Shown: positions 24,670 through 33,541 of the stretch, one piece after another
Position numbering within the stretch: position 1 is the first letter of the stretch
How the letters are laid out: each line of letters starts with the position of its first letter
DNA from: Sediminimonas sp.
Lineage (GTDB): Bacteria > Pseudomonadota > Alphaproteobacteria > Rhodobacterales > Rhodobacteraceae
Assembly: GCF_024637375.1 (NCBI RefSeq)
Contig: NZ_JAGXFK010000059.1
Span: 1 to 43,090, forward strand
Length of the DNA stretch: 43,090 nucleotides
Direction: 5' to 3'
Made by a program: the position numbers and the translations under genes
Notes under the pieces: generated by a model
Told to the model about the DNA's origin: nothing
Seen by the model: only the letters and a program-made list of their open reading frames with translations
Database searches by the model: none

Positions 24670-25994
24670 TGCGTCAGTTCCTTCTTGTCGAGAAAGCCGG
24701 TCACGGCGCGGCGTTTGTCGAACACCTCGCGCGCGGCGGCCATGATGTCGTCCCCGGTCACGGATTGAAGGATATCGGGCCACGCCTGCACGTCCGCAAT
24801 CGTCAGGCCCTGCGTCAGGGCCCGGCCGTATCTGTGCGCCAGCTTTTGCGTGTCGTCGCGTTCGTAGATCAGCTCGGCGCGGGCCTGGAACTTGATGCGC
24901 TCCAGGGCGTCCGGGTCGATACCCTCGGCCAGGAACTCGGCCAGCGCAGTGTCGAGCGCCGCCTCGGCATCGGTAAGGCTCACATCCTGCGCCGGAACCA
25001 CGACGATATCGAAGCTGGTCGCATCAAGCGAGGTGCCGCCGTAATAGGCGGCGGTGTGCACGGCCAGGTTATCCTCGAACTGCAACTTTTCCGTCAGCAC
25101 CGATGTCTGCCCGCCACCCAGAAGATTGGCCAGCAGCGCAAGCGCCGCCGCCTTTTCCTGCGTGCCGCTGTCGCGTTCGGGGGCAAGGTAGGCGCGGCTC
25201 AGGTGCGGTGTGCCGACGCGGGCGTCGCGCATGATCACGCGGCGTTCGGCAAGCTGCGGCGGCTCTTGCGGGCGGGTGCGCGGCGGCAGGTCGGGGTTGG
25301 CGGGGATCGCGCCGTAGTGCTTTTCGGCCAGACGGCGCACCTGTTGCGGCGTCACGTCGCCGGCGACCACCAGGATGGCGTTGTTGGGCGCGTAGTGGCG
25401 GCGATAGAAATCCAGCGCCGCATCGCGATCCAGTGACTCGACCTCGGCGCGCCAGCCGATGATCGGGATTCCGTATGGGTGGTTGAGGTATTGCGCTGCA
25501 CGCTTCTGCTCGCGAAACAGCGCCGCGGGGTCGTTTTCGACCCGTTGGTTGCGCTCTTCGAGGATCACGTTGCGCTCGGTCACGGTGTCGCGCTCGGCGA
25601 GCCGCAGGTTGACCATTCGGTCGGCCTCCATCCGCATCATCAGGCCCAGCCGGTCGGCGGCGACGCGCTGGTAATAGGCGGTATAGTCCCAGCTTGTGAA
25701 GGCGTTGTCGCGGCCGCCGTGGCGCGCCACTGTTGCGGAAAACTCGCCTGCCTCCAGGGTCTCGGTTCCCTTGAACATCAGGTGTTCGAGGTAGTGCGCC
25801 ACGCCCGAGCGCCCTTGCGGTTCGTCGGCGGCGCCGGTGCGGTACCAGACCATGTGGGTCACCACGGGTACGCGGTGGTCCTCGATCACAACCACCTGCA
25901 TCCCGTTATCCAGGGGAAAATCGGTGACCTGCCCTTCGGCGATTGCCCCGGCGGGGGCCAACATTCCCGCGACAAGGGCCAGTGCGCGCATCAT
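24666..25994 (-). CDS. M16 family zinc metallopeptidase
   Basis: The 442-residue protein starts with a short signal peptide (MMRALALVAGMLAPAGAIA) and has the inverted zinc motif H-Y-L-E-H at about residues 67-71, followed by M-F-K-G-T-E and, about 70 residues on, the distal zinc Glu region T-E-R-N-V-I-L-E-E-R. A second M16 domain follows. It is the catalytic partner of the zinc-less M16 gene downstream (ATGA overlap at 24666-24669). The family degrades peptides or processes precursors in the periplasm; the substrate here is unknown. ATG 25994 and ATG 25991 are both possible starts. Confidence 0.93.
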   Translation of the reverse strand: MMRALALVAGMLAPAGAIAEGQVTDFPLDNGMQVVVIEDHRVPVVTHMVWYRTGAADEPQGRSGVAHYLEHLMFKGTETLEAGEFSATVARHGGRDNAFTSWDYTAYYQRVAADRLGLMMRMEADRMVNLRLAERDTVTERNVILEERNQRVENDPAALFREQKRAAQYLNHPYGIPIIGWRAEVESLDRDAALDFYRRHYAPNNAILVVAGDVTPQQVRRLAEKHYGAIPANPDLPPRTRPQEPPQLAERRVIMRDARVGTPHLSRAYLAPERDSGTQEKAAALALLANLLGGGQTSVLTEKLQFEDNLAVHTAAYYGGTSLDATSFDIVVVPAQDVSLTDAEAALDTALAEFLAEGIDPDALERIKFQARAELIYERDDTQKLAHRYGRALTQGLTIADVQAWPDILQSVTGDDIMAAAREVFDKRRAVTGFLDKKELTQ

Positions 25995-26090
25995 GTCAGG
26001 GTCTCCTCACGGGCTGTGGGCGTTACGCATGAGGCACAGTTACGCCGTCACCCGCGTACTTCAACCCGGGGTGACGCGCATGTGAATGCT

Positions 26091-26609
26091 TCAACCACCC
26101 GGCGGCGCCGAAGGCGTCTCCACCCCCATCTGCCGGAACTTGCCCAGCGCGGCGTAAGGGTCGAGCAGCATCGACTTGTAGGCCTGCCGATAGCGGTCGG
26201 TCCTGGCGATCTTGATTTGCGTGAAACGCCCGCGCCGGCGGCGGAAATCGGCATCCTCCGCGGCAAGCATCTGGCGGATGCCCTCGGTCACGCCGTTGCG
26301 GCTTGCGTGCTGGACCAGGGCGCTGTCGCGCTGCGGCACCGGGCCGGCGGCCGCCTCGGGCCGTCCGCCCAGAGCGGTTACCGCGTTGGCGACCGGGGTC
26401 TGGTCTGTGCGGTTGCCCTGCCCCGGTGTCGGCGTTGGCAGGGCCGACAGATCGCCCGGCGTCTCCAGCGGCTTGCCCGGCAGGACCGAGAATTCGTCCG
26501 GCCCCTTGCCCGGTGGCTGAAGGTTGCGCAATTCGGGAGGCTGCCCATCGCCCGAACAGGCGGCCAGCATCAACCCAGTTACCAAGATAGTCGCGCGCGG
26601 CAGTCGCAT
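26091..26609 (-). CDS. DUF3035 family lipoprotein
   Basis: The 172-residue protein has a clear lipoprotein signal: a basic N-terminus, a hydrophobic stretch and the lipobox L-A-A-C with Cys at about residue 19. A P-P-E-L-R-N-L-Q-P-P-G-K-G-P-D-E-F segment follows, which is the hallmark of DUF3035 (previously a BamF-like group). The middle is Pro/Thr/Gln-rich and the C-terminus has a R-F-T-Q-I-K-I...D-P-Y-A-A-L-G segment. It is probably anchored in the outer membrane or its periplasmic face. A GGAGG lies just upstream of ATG 26609. Its neighbour lspA encodes the signal peptidase that would process it. The function is not established. Confidence 0.87.
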   Translation of the reverse strand: MRLPRATILVTGLMLAACSGDGQPPELRNLQPPGKGPDEFSVLPGKPLETPGDLSALPTPTPGQGNRTDQTPVANAVTALGGRPEAAAGPVPQRDSALVQHASRNGVTEGIRQMLAAEDADFRRRRGRFTQIKIARTDRYRQAYKSMLLDPYAALGKFRQMGVETPSAPPGG

Positions 26610-26662
26610 TGCCACCCTCCTGAATCCGTCGCGTCCAGACTTAGCCGATCGAAAGGCGGGCG

Positions 26663-27133
26663 TCACGGGGCCTTTTCGCGACCGGCGAAAAACACCAGCC
26701 CGATCGCCCCGAGGAAAACCGCCATGTCGGCCACGTTGAAGGCGTATGGGTTGGCGATGCCGCAGCACGACATGTTGAGAAAATCGGCCACTGCGCCGTA
26801 AAGGAGGCGATCCATCACGTTGCCCAGGGCTCCGCCCACCAGCAGGCCCGCGCCGACCAGGCCGGCGCGCCCGGGCCGGTCGCGGTAGACCCACCACAGC
26901 ACGGTGCCCGAGATCACCAGCGCCAGCGCGATCAGCACCCAGCGCATCGCATCGCTGTCCTGCGAGAACAGGCCGAAATTGACCCCCCGGTTCCATGCCA
27001 TGCGCAGGTTCAGGTAGGGCGGAAACACGTCGATGCGGCCAAGCTCGCGCAGCGACATGAAATGAACCACCAAGTACTTGCTGGCCTGGTCAGCCAGGAA
27101 AACCCAGAACCCTACCCAGAAGACAATCCGCAT
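26663..27133 (-). CDS. lspA: Lipoprotein signal peptidase (signal peptidase II)
   Basis: The 156-residue integral membrane aspartic protease has four transmembrane helices. It shows the A-D-Q-A-S-K-Y segment in the first helix, N-R-G-V-N-F-G-L in the first loop, catalytic Asp in G-N-V-M-D-R with G-A-V-A-D-F-L, and the second catalytic Asp in F-N-V-A-D-M-A-V-F-L-G. It removes the signal peptide of prolipoproteins after diacylglyceryl modification. It lies 34 bases after purH and 53 before the DUF3035 lipoprotein, so it is probably part of a longer minus-strand transcript. Its length is typical. Confidence 0.97.
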   Translation of the reverse strand: MRIVFWVGFWVFLADQASKYLVVHFMSLRELGRIDVFPPYLNLRMAWNRGVNFGLFSQDSDAMRWVLIALALVISGTVLWWVYRDRPGRAGLVGAGLLVGGALGNVMDRLLYGAVADFLNMSCCGIANPYAFNVADMAVFLGAIGLVFFAGREKAP

Positions 27134-27167
27134 CCCGATAATCCTTTCCCGGCGGAGCGCCGGCCGT

Positions 27168-28757
27168 TCAGTGCCGGAAATGGCGCATGCCGGTGAACAC
27201 CATCGCCAGCCCGGCCTCGTCGGCGGCGGCGATCACCTCGTCGTCGCGCATCGAGCCACCGGGCTGGATCACCGCCGTGGCGCCTGCCTCGGCCGCGGTC
27301 ATCAGCCCGTCGGCGAACGGGAAGAAGGCATCCGAGGCCACCACGGACCCCTGCGTCAGCGGCGCGGGCAGGCCCAGCTCGGCCGCCATGTCGGCGGCCT
27401 TGCGCGCCGCGATACGGCAACTGTCGACGCGGCTCATCTGCCCGGCGCCCACGCCCACGGTGGCGCCGTCGTTGACGTAGACGATGGCGTTCGACTTGAC
27501 GTGCTTGGCCACCCGCCAGGCAAAGATCATGTCCGCCAGTTCGTGGTCGGTCGGGGCGCGTTTCGTCACCACCTTCAAATCGTCAACGTCGAGATGGCCG
27601 TTGTCCTTGTCCTGCACCAGGAACCCGCCGGACACCTGCCGCCAGGTCAGGGATGCCGCGGCCGGGTTGGCCAGCCCCGGCGTGATCAAAAGGCGCAGGT
27701 TCTTCCTGGACGCGAACAGATCACGCGCGTCCTGGTCGATGCCCGGCGCGATCACCACCTCGGTGAATATCTGCATGATCTCCTGCGCCGTCTCCAGGTC
27801 GAGTTTTGAATTCAGCGCCACGATGCCGCCGAAGGCGCTGGTGCTGTCGCATTGATGGGCGCGGATATAGGCCTCTTTCGGGGTCGCGCCGCGGGCCACG
27901 CCACAGGGGTTGGCGTGCTTGATGATGGCGCAGGCCGGGCCGTCCTTGGGCGGGAACTCGCTGACCAGCTCGAACGCCGCGTCGGTGTCGTTTATGTTGT
28001 TGTAGCTCAGTTCCTTGCCCTGAAGCTGCTTCGCGGTGGCGACGCCGGGGCGGTCGCTGCCGTCGGTATAGAACGCCGCCCGCTGGTGCGGGTTCTCGCC
28101 GTAGCGCAGGGTTTGCGCCAGGTGCCCGGCGGCGGCCCGGCGGCGCGGGGCCGCATCGCCGATGGCATCGGCCATCCAGGTGCTGACGGCCGCGTCATAG
28201 GCCGCGGTGCGCCCGTAGGCACGCTGCGCCAGCTTGCGGCGGAACTTCGGACAGGTGGCGCCGTCGTGCTGGTCCATGTCGCCGATCAGCTTGTCATAGT
28301 CCTCGACATCGGTGACCACGGCCACATGGGCGTGGTTCTTGGCCGCGGCGCGAATCATCGCCGGACCACCGATGTCGATATTCTCGATGCAGGTGTCGTA
28401 GTCGGCACCGGCGGCGACGGTTTTCTCGAACGGGTAGAGGTTGACCACCAGCAGGTCGATCGTCGGGATGCCGTGGGCGGTCATGGCGCTGACGTGGGCG
28501 TCGTTGTCGCGCAGTGCCAGCAGCCCGCCATGCACCGCCGGGTGCAGGGTTTTCACGCGGCCATCCATCATCTCGGGAAAGCCGGTGATGTCCGAGACAT
28601 CGCGCACCGTCAGCCCGGCCTCGCGCATCGCCCGCGCCGTGCCCCCGGTCGAGATCAGCTCGACGCCGCGCGCATCCAGCGCGCGGGCCAGATCAACCAG
28701 CCCGGTCTTGTCGGATACGGAAATCAGCGCGCGGCGCAGCTTGGTCAGTTCGGTCAT
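27168..28757 (-). CDS. purH: Bifunctional AICAR formyltransferase / IMP cyclohydrolase
   Basis: PurH catalyses the last two steps of purine synthesis, formylation of AICAR with 10-formyl-tetrahydrofolate and cyclisation to IMP. The 529-residue protein has the N-terminal IMP cyclohydrolase (MGS-like) domain with [16 protein letters not shown] and D-G-R-V-K-T-L-H-P segments. The transformylase domain has L-R-Y-G-E-N-P-H-Q, the catalytic K-H-A-N-P-C-G motif, [10 protein letters not shown] and a final Q-P-G-G-S-x-R-D-D-E. Length agrees with the family. It is followed by lspA and preceded by the heparinase-like gene. Confidence 0.98.
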   Translation of the reverse strand: MTELTKLRRALISVSDKTGLVDLARALDARGVELISTGGTARAMREAGLTVRDVSDITGFPEMMDGRVKTLHPAVHGGLLALRDNDAHVSAMTAHGIPTIDLLVVNLYPFEKTVAAGADYDTCIENIDIGGPAMIRAAAKNHAHVAVVTDVEDYDKLIGDMDQHDGATCPKFRRKLAQRAYGRTAAYDAAVSTWMADAIGDAAPRRRAAAGHLAQTLRYGENPHQRAAFYTDGSDRPGVATAKQLQGKELSYNNINDTDAAFELVSEFPPKDGPACAIIKHANPCGVARGATPKEAYIRAHQCDSTSAFGGIVALNSKLDLETAQEIMQIFTEVVIAPGIDQDARDLFASRKNLRLLITPGLANPAAASLTWRQVSGGFLVQDKDNGHLDVDDLKVVTKRAPTDHELADMIFAWRVAKHVKSNAIVYVNDGATVGVGAGQMSRVDSCRIAARKAADMAAELGLPAPLTQGSVVASDAFFPFADGLMTAAEAGATAVIQPGGSMRDDEVIAAADEAGLAMVFTGMRHFRH

Positions 28758-28780
28758 CTGTCGGGGTCCCCGGGTGTGGT

Positions 28781-30523
28781 TCAGTTGGTCAGGTCCATCT
28801 CTTCGTCCCGGTGCAGGTCGCGAATGCTGATCGGCGTGTCATGCGCCTTGGCCAGCGACCACCGGGTGCGTGTCGCATAATCCATCGCGCGGCCGGTTAA
28901 AACGACTTGTTTGGTCGCACGCGGGCGCAGCCGCCCCTTTTCAAGGTAAACGCTGGGTTCCAGCGTCATTTCCAGCGTCCCATCGTGGCGGAACACCCAC
29001 ACCTCGCCGCTTTTCAGCGCCATCGACACCGCCGCGCCGCCCATGTCGAGCGCGGGTTCCACGTCGGGATGCAGGTGAAACCGAACCTGGAACGCGATGC
29101 CCTGCAACTGCGTCGCGTCCAGCGCCTTGTCGAAGCGGCGCTTGTCGGCGTCGTCGATCACCAGCAGCAAATCCTCGCCCAGCATGCTGCGGCCTTCGAA
29201 TGTCAGTTCCAGCGTGCGCGCATGGGTCAGCCCGTGGGTGCGCAGATAGCCGTCATGTGCGCCCTCGAAACGAATGCCGTCGGGCGCGTGGCTCATTTCG
29301 ACGGGCACGCCCTGCGGCGCGTCGATCAGCCATTCGCCCCGCGCGTGCCCCGTGCCCAGCCGGGCGCTGGAATACCCCGCCAGCGCCAGGGTCGAATGGC
29401 TGGCCGTGGCGCGCCCGGCGCGGCGCCATTCAGCGCCGAAAGCGGCGCCCGAGCCGCAATTGACGATCACCGGCCGGCGCCCCGAGGTGAGTTCGAACGC
29501 CAGCGTCGAGGCATGCGCGTCGCGCGAGGCCGGTCCGGTGGGCGGCGCGGCGGCATCGACGATGATGCTGGTGCGCCCGGCGCTCAGCCGCGCATAGCCC
29601 ATCGACAGCCCCTCGGGTGCCCGCCGCCCGCCGGTGCCCGAGGCCGTCAGCGCCATGTCCAGCAGCCCTTCGGCGCCGCGGCCACCGCCGTGGAACCGCG
29701 CCAGCCCGCCATCGGCGTGGCGCAACGTGCGCAGCGCAGGTGCAATGCGTTCGATGGCCGCGAGGTGGTCGGGCAGGGCGCTCTTGCCATCCTCGGCCAG
29801 CGCCGCCGAGGCCCATGTCAGCAGCGTGAAAACCTCCAGCAACTCCTCGGGGTTGCGCGTGGGGATGCCGCCCTGCGCATCCACCTGCGCGCGGCACTCG
29901 CGGGCCAGCGCGCGCATCGCGGGGTCGGTGAAGCGGCCCATCCCCTGCAGCGACAACCCGGCATACAAAAGCCCCGTCAGCGCCTCGAACCGGGGCAGGC
30001 CGGGCGCGGCGGCTTGCCAGCGGCGGCCGAGGAACAGCGCCTGCCGCGCCAGCACGCGGTAGAATGCCTCGCTCCGGTCCGCCTCCTGCCCGCGCAGCAG
30101 GAACAGCGCGTGGTGGATACATCGGATCATCCGACGGCCGGTCAGCTCGGGTGTCCAGCCCGGGCCGCGCCCGTCGCCATAGCGTGCGATCCAGTCCCAG
30201 AGCCATTCCTGAGCCCGCGCCCGTGCCGCGGTGTCACCCACGGCGGCCAGGTCGTCGAGCCAGCCAAAGCCGTGCAGCGCGTTGCGGAAATCGGCATCGG
30301 GCGGCGTTATGTCCCACGGCGAGCCGCCCGGTGCCTCGACCAGGTGACCGGCGAACAGGTAGTTGCCGGCCATCAACTGCCGCCCCCGCGCGTAGGAGCC
30401 GATGGTGCGCGGCTCGGGCTGGCTGACGAATCCGGTGGCGGGCCGCGCCAAGCTGCTCGCCCGCGCGTGCAGGCGGTTCATCCAGCGCGTCAGACGCGCC
30501 GAAACGATGTTGGGTGTGGGCAT
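28781..30523 (-). CDS. Heparinase II/III family protein
   Basis: The 580-residue protein has an N-terminal (alpha/alpha) toroid-like helical half, with H-G-F-G-W-L-D-D-L and W-T-P-E-L-T-G-R-R segments, and a beta-sheet heparinase II/III C-terminal half from about residue 310. The C-terminal half includes A-H-A-S-T-L-A-F-E, the N-C-G-S-G segment and a T-A-S-H-S-T-L...G-Y-S-S-A-R segment equivalent to the lyase core. No signal peptide is visible, which is unusual for a polysaccharide lyase. No glycan-export or sugar-catabolism genes are nearby; it sits between rsmB and purH. The substrate is unknown. ATG 30523 is preferred over GTG 30529. Confidence 0.87.
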   Translation of the reverse strand: MPTPNIVSARLTRWMNRLHARASSLARPATGFVSQPEPRTIGSYARGRQLMAGNYLFAGHLVEAPGGSPWDITPPDADFRNALHGFGWLDDLAAVGDTAARARAQEWLWDWIARYGDGRGPGWTPELTGRRMIRCIHHALFLLRGQEADRSEAFYRVLARQALFLGRRWQAAAPGLPRFEALTGLLYAGLSLQGMGRFTDPAMRALARECRAQVDAQGGIPTRNPEELLEVFTLLTWASAALAEDGKSALPDHLAAIERIAPALRTLRHADGGLARFHGGGRGAEGLLDMALTASGTGGRRAPEGLSMGYARLSAGRTSIIVDAAAPPTGPASRDAHASTLAFELTSGRRPVIVNCGSGAAFGAEWRRAGRATASHSTLALAGYSSARLGTGHARGEWLIDAPQGVPVEMSHAPDGIRFEGAHDGYLRTHGLTHARTLELTFEGRSMLGEDLLLVIDDADKRRFDKALDATQLQGIAFQVRFHLHPDVEPALDMGGAAVSMALKSGEVWVFRHDGTLEMTLEPSVYLEKGRLRPRATKQVVLTGRAMDYATRTRWSLAKAHDTPISIRDLHRDEEMDLTN

Positions 30524-30601
30524 CTGCACCGGCCTCTCACGCGCTCGCGGCGTCTGGGCGGATCATACGCGCCGGCACCGCGGCTGTCACCCGTGTTGTC
30601 G

Positions 30602-30671
30602 GGGGGGCGTTCCGCCCCCCATCGCGCCTTTGGCGCGATTCCCCCCGAGAGTACTTGCCGGAAAGATGAAG
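30602..30671. repeat. Dispersed AAGATGAA element, copy 3 (two hairpins plus core)
   Basis: This is the fullest copy. Hairpin one (30602-30620) has an 8-bp stem of G6CG with CGC6 and a three-base loop. Hairpin two (30621-30639) is ATCGCGCC-TTT-GGCGCGAT, a perfect 8-bp stem. The core at 30641-30671 is a six-C run, GAGAGTACTTGCC and GGAAAGATGAAG. The core ends three bases before the rsmB stop codon on the minus strand. There is no T-run, so it is not a simple intrinsic terminator. Confidence 0.7.
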
Positions 30672-30674
30672 GGG

Positions 30675-31934
30675 TCAGCGCACCAGCGCGGCGATGTAGA
30701 ACCCGTCCATGCCGCCGTGCTCGGGCCAGTAATCGGGGCGCAGGCGCAGCCCGCCCTCGGGGCTACGCCATTCGGGCGCGATGCCGGGCAGGGCCAGCGC
30801 CGCGCTGTCGGCGGCAAGGTCGGGATGGCGGGCCAGCGCCGCTTCGACCTGGCATTCGCCCTCGTCGGGAAGCAGCGAGCAGGTGCAGTAGACCAGCCGC
30901 CCGCCCGGTGCCAGCAGGCCGATGGCGTGGTCGATCATCGCCGCTTGCAGGGCCATCAGGTCGCCATAGTTGGCGCCGTCCTGCGCGTGCGGCAGGTCCG
31001 GGTGGCGGCGGATAGTGCCGGTGGCCGAACAGGGCGCGTCCAGCAGGATCGCGTCGTAACGCCCGTCATGGGCCAGCGCATCGCCCACGACCACCGCTGC
31101 GTCAAGCCCGGTGCGGGCAAGGTTCTCGTGCAGCCGCGCCAACCGTTGGTCCGAGACATCCAGCGCCGTCACCCGCGCGCCGGCGGCGGCCAGTTGCAGC
31201 GTCTTGCCACCGGGCGCCGCGCACATGTCGAGCACCGTTTCGCCGGGCACGGGTGCGAGGATGCGCGCGGGCAGGGCGGCGGCGGCATCCTGCACCCACC
31301 ACTGCCCGGCGTCGAACCCCGGCAGGCGCGACACCTGCCCGGCCTCGTCCAGCCGCACGGTGCCCGTGGGCAACAGCCGGCCGCCCAGCATCGCCGCCAC
31401 CCCGGCGTTGTCGTCGCGCGCGGTGATGTCCAGCGCCGCGCCGGCGAAATGCGCCGCCTCCATCGCGGTGACGGTGGGCGCGCCGTAAGCATCCACAAGC
31501 GGCCCGCGCAGCCATTTGGGTAGCCGCGGCACGCGCAGCCTGGACCAGGCCGCCGGCCCGTCGGCGGCGATCTTGCGCAGCACCGCGTTGACCATGCCTT
31601 TCAGCGCGGCGCGGCGCTTGTCGGCGGCAACGGTGGACACCGCGTCGTTGACCACGCCATGCGCCTCGCCGCCCATGCAGATTTCCACCGTGGCCTGTCG
31701 CAACACGTTGCGCACATGCAGCGGCGGTGCCTTGCGCATGTGCCGCGCCAGAAGCCGGTCGGCGCGTTCCAGGCCCCGCAACGTGTCAAGCGCCAGCCGT
31801 TGCGCCCGCGCGCGCTCGGGTGGGTCCAGCGGGTGCAGTACGCCTAGCGCCTCGGTCACTGTGCGGCGTTCGCCAAGCACCCGGTCCAGCAGGGCGACGG
31901 CGCCGGCGCGCGGGGTCTGGGTGGGGGGTGTCAT
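30675..31934 (-). CDS. rsmB: RsmB/NOP family RNA (cytosine-5) methyltransferase
   Basis: The 419-residue protein has an N-terminal NusB-like helical RNA-binding domain (about residues 8-135) and a C-terminal Rossmann methyltransferase. The latter has motif I V-L-D-M-C-A-A-P-G-G-K-T, motif IV with D-A-P-C-S-A-T-G and motif VI with V-Y-C-T-C-S-L-L-P, giving the two-cysteine active site of m5C methyltransferases. The likely target is C967 of 16S rRNA (E. coli numbering), although some alphaproteobacterial members are called only RsmB/NOP. It starts at ATG 31934, 67 bases divergent from the DUF1674 gene. Confidence 0.93.
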   Translation of the reverse strand: MTPPTQTPRAGAVALLDRVLGERRTVTEALGVLHPLDPPERARAQRLALDTLRGLERADRLLARHMRKAPPLHVRNVLRQATVEICMGGEAHGVVNDAVSTVAADKRRAALKGMVNAVLRKIAADGPAAWSRLRVPRLPKWLRGPLVDAYGAPTVTAMEAAHFAGAALDITARDDNAGVAAMLGGRLLPTGTVRLDEAGQVSRLPGFDAGQWWVQDAAAALPARILAPVPGETVLDMCAAPGGKTLQLAAAGARVTALDVSDQRLARLHENLARTGLDAAVVVGDALAHDGRYDAILLDAPCSATGTIRRHPDLPHAQDGANYGDLMALQAAMIDHAIGLLAPGGRLVYCTCSLLPDEGECQVEAALARHPDLAADSAALALPGIAPEWRSPEGGLRLRPDYWPEHGGMDGFYIAALVR

Positions 31935-32001
31935 GGCGGTGTCCTTGCTCTGGCTGGCGTGCGGCGTATATCAAGGGCCGACGCAGCAAGGAAGCCATGC
32001 C

Positions 32002-32178
32002 ATGAGCGAGACCGAAAACCCCCTTCCCCCTGCCGCGCAACGCGCCCTGGCCGAGGCGGAGGCCCGCCGCAAGGCCCGCGCCGAAGAAAGCCTGCCCACC
32101 GAGCTGGGCGGTCGCGACGGGCCCGAGCCGGTGCGCTTCGGCGATTGGGAAAAGAAGGGTATCGCGATCGATTTCTGA
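32002..32178 (+). CDS. DUF1674 protein, SDHAF4-like
   Basis: This small protein has 58 residues. Its C-terminal half G-G-R-D-G-P-E-P-V-R-F-G-D-W-E-K-K-G, ending in D-F, is the DUF1674 signature shared with eukaryotic succinate dehydrogenase assembly factor 4. The N-terminal half is a charged Ala/Glu/Arg helix. By homology it may bind flavinylated SdhA and assist complex II assembly, but no sdh genes are in the window. The frame is open upstream within the rsmB antisense region, so the start was fixed at ATG 32002, the first ATG outside rsmB in this frame. It is convergent with dapB. Confidence 0.88.
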   Translation: MSETENPLPPAAQRALAEAEARRKARAEESLPTELGGRDGPEPVRFGDWEKKGIAIDF

Positions 32179-32238
32179 CCGCTGACCTTGGTTGCCCGCG
32201 CGTCGCGTGCGCCGGGATACGATGACGCGGGCGGGCTG

Positions 32239-33057
32239 TCAGCCGCCCGACAGGCCCAGCACGTCCAGCATGTCATATTCGCCGGGCGCCTTCTCCTGCG
32301 CCCAGAGCGCCGCCTTGAGCGCCCCGCGCGCGAACACCGCGCGGTCGCTGGCGACGTGGCGCAGGATGATCCGCTCCCCGGGGCCGGCGAACAGCACGTC
32401 GTGTTCGCCCACGATGTCGCCGCCGCGAATCGCCGAAAACCCGATATCGCCGCGCCGGCGCGCACCGGTCATCCCGTCGCGGCCCGAATCGCGCACGTCC
32501 GCAAGGCGCACGCCGCGACCTTGTGCCGCGGCCTCGCCCAGCATCAGCGCGGTGCCCGAGGGCGCGTCGACCTTGCGGTTGTGATGCGCCTCGATCACCT
32601 CGATGTCGAAGTCCTCGTCCAGCGCGGCGGCCACCCGCTTGGCCAGTTGCACCAGAAGGTTGACGCCCAGGCTCATGTTGCCGGCACGCACGATGGGCGC
32701 GTGGCGGGCGGCGGCGGCGATGCGCGACAGGTCGTCGTCGGACAGCCCCGTCGTGCCGATGACATGCACCGCGCGCGCCTGCGCGGCCAGCGCGGCGATC
32801 GCGACCGTTGCGGCGGGCGCGGTGAAATCCACCACCGCCTGGGCATTGGCGAGCGCCTCCAGCGGGTCGTCGGTGACCGTCACACCCAGCGCCGCGCCGC
32901 CCATGGCGGTGCCAATGTCCTGCCCGATCCAGTCGTGGCCGGGCCGTACCACCGCACCGGCCAGCCGCGCGCGGGGGCTTTGCGTGACGGTGTCCACCAG
33001 CATCCGGCCCATGCGGCCCGACGCGCCGTTAACGACGATTCCCGGCAGATCTGTCAT
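32239..33057 (-). CDS. dapB: 4-hydroxy-tetrahydrodipicolinate reductase
   Basis: DapB reduces the DapA product to tetrahydrodipicolinate with NAD(P)H. The 272-residue protein has the Rossmann motif [11 protein letters not shown], the D-F-T-A-P and G-T-T-G-L segments, N-M-S-L-G-V-N, and the catalytic signature [15 protein letters not shown], which carries the proton-donor His and substrate Lys. The ATG at 33057, with GGAG 8 bases upstream on the minus strand, gives the standard start. It is divergent from rbfA by 87 bases. Together with dapA at 15786 the window holds two lysine/DAP genes, at separate loci. Confidence 0.97.
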   Translation of the reverse strand: MTDLPGIVVNGASGRMGRMLVDTVTQSPRARLAGAVVRPGHDWIGQDIGTAMGGAALGVTVTDDPLEALANAQAVVDFTAPAATVAIAALAAQARAVHVIGTTGLSDDDLSRIAAAARHAPIVRAGNMSLGVNLLVQLAKRVAAALDEDFDIEVIEAHHNRKVDAPSGTALMLGEAAAQGRGVRLADVRDSGRDGMTGARRRGDIGFSAIRGGDIVGEHDVLFAGPGERIILRHVASDRAVFARGALKAALWAQEKAPGEYDMLDVLGLSGG

Positions 33058-33144
33058 TGGCTTGCTCCTTTTCGCGGTTTGCCGTCCTGATAGCCCGGCA
33101 CGGCGCGCTTGGCAAAACCCGTCTGAGAGCTTAGATGCGCGGGG

Positions 33145-33540
33145 ATGGCAAAGAACAAGCAACACGACGGGGCCGGACCCAGCCAAAGACAGCTTCGCGT
33201 CGGCGAGCTGGTGCGGCGCGCGCTATCCGACATCCTGATGCGCGGCGATATTCACGACCCCGATCTCGACCGTTTCTCGGTCACGGTGGGCGAGGTGCGT
33301 ATGTCGCCCGACCTGCGCGTGGCGACCGCCTATGTCGTGCCGCTGGGCGGCGAGGGCCAGGACGAGCTGATCGGCCTGCTGGCGCGCAACCAGGGTGAGC
33401 TGCGGCACCTGACCGGGCGCAGCCTGACGCTGAAATTCGTGCCCGAGCTGCGCTTTCAGCCCGACGCCACCTTCGACAGGCTGGACGAGGCGCGCGAGCT
33501 GTTCTCGCGCGACGAGGTCAAGCGCGACATCGAGGACTGA
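33145..33540 (+). CDS. rbfA: 30S ribosome-binding factor A
   Basis: The 131-residue protein is a KH-type ribosome maturation factor acting on the 5' region of 16S rRNA, important in the cold. It shows [17 protein letters not shown] near the N-terminus, the [19 protein letters not shown] strand pair and the [11 protein letters not shown] segment, all family hallmarks. One base separates its stop from the DUF2233 gene. In many relatives truB follows rbfA; here it does not. Confidence 0.95.
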   Translation: MAKNKQHDGAGPSQRQLRVGELVRRALSDILMRGDIHDPDLDRFSVTVGEVRMSPDLRVATAYVVPLGGEGQDELIGLLARNQGELRHLTGRSLTLKFVPELRFQPDATFDRLDEARELFSRDEVKRDIED

Positions 33541-33541
33541 C

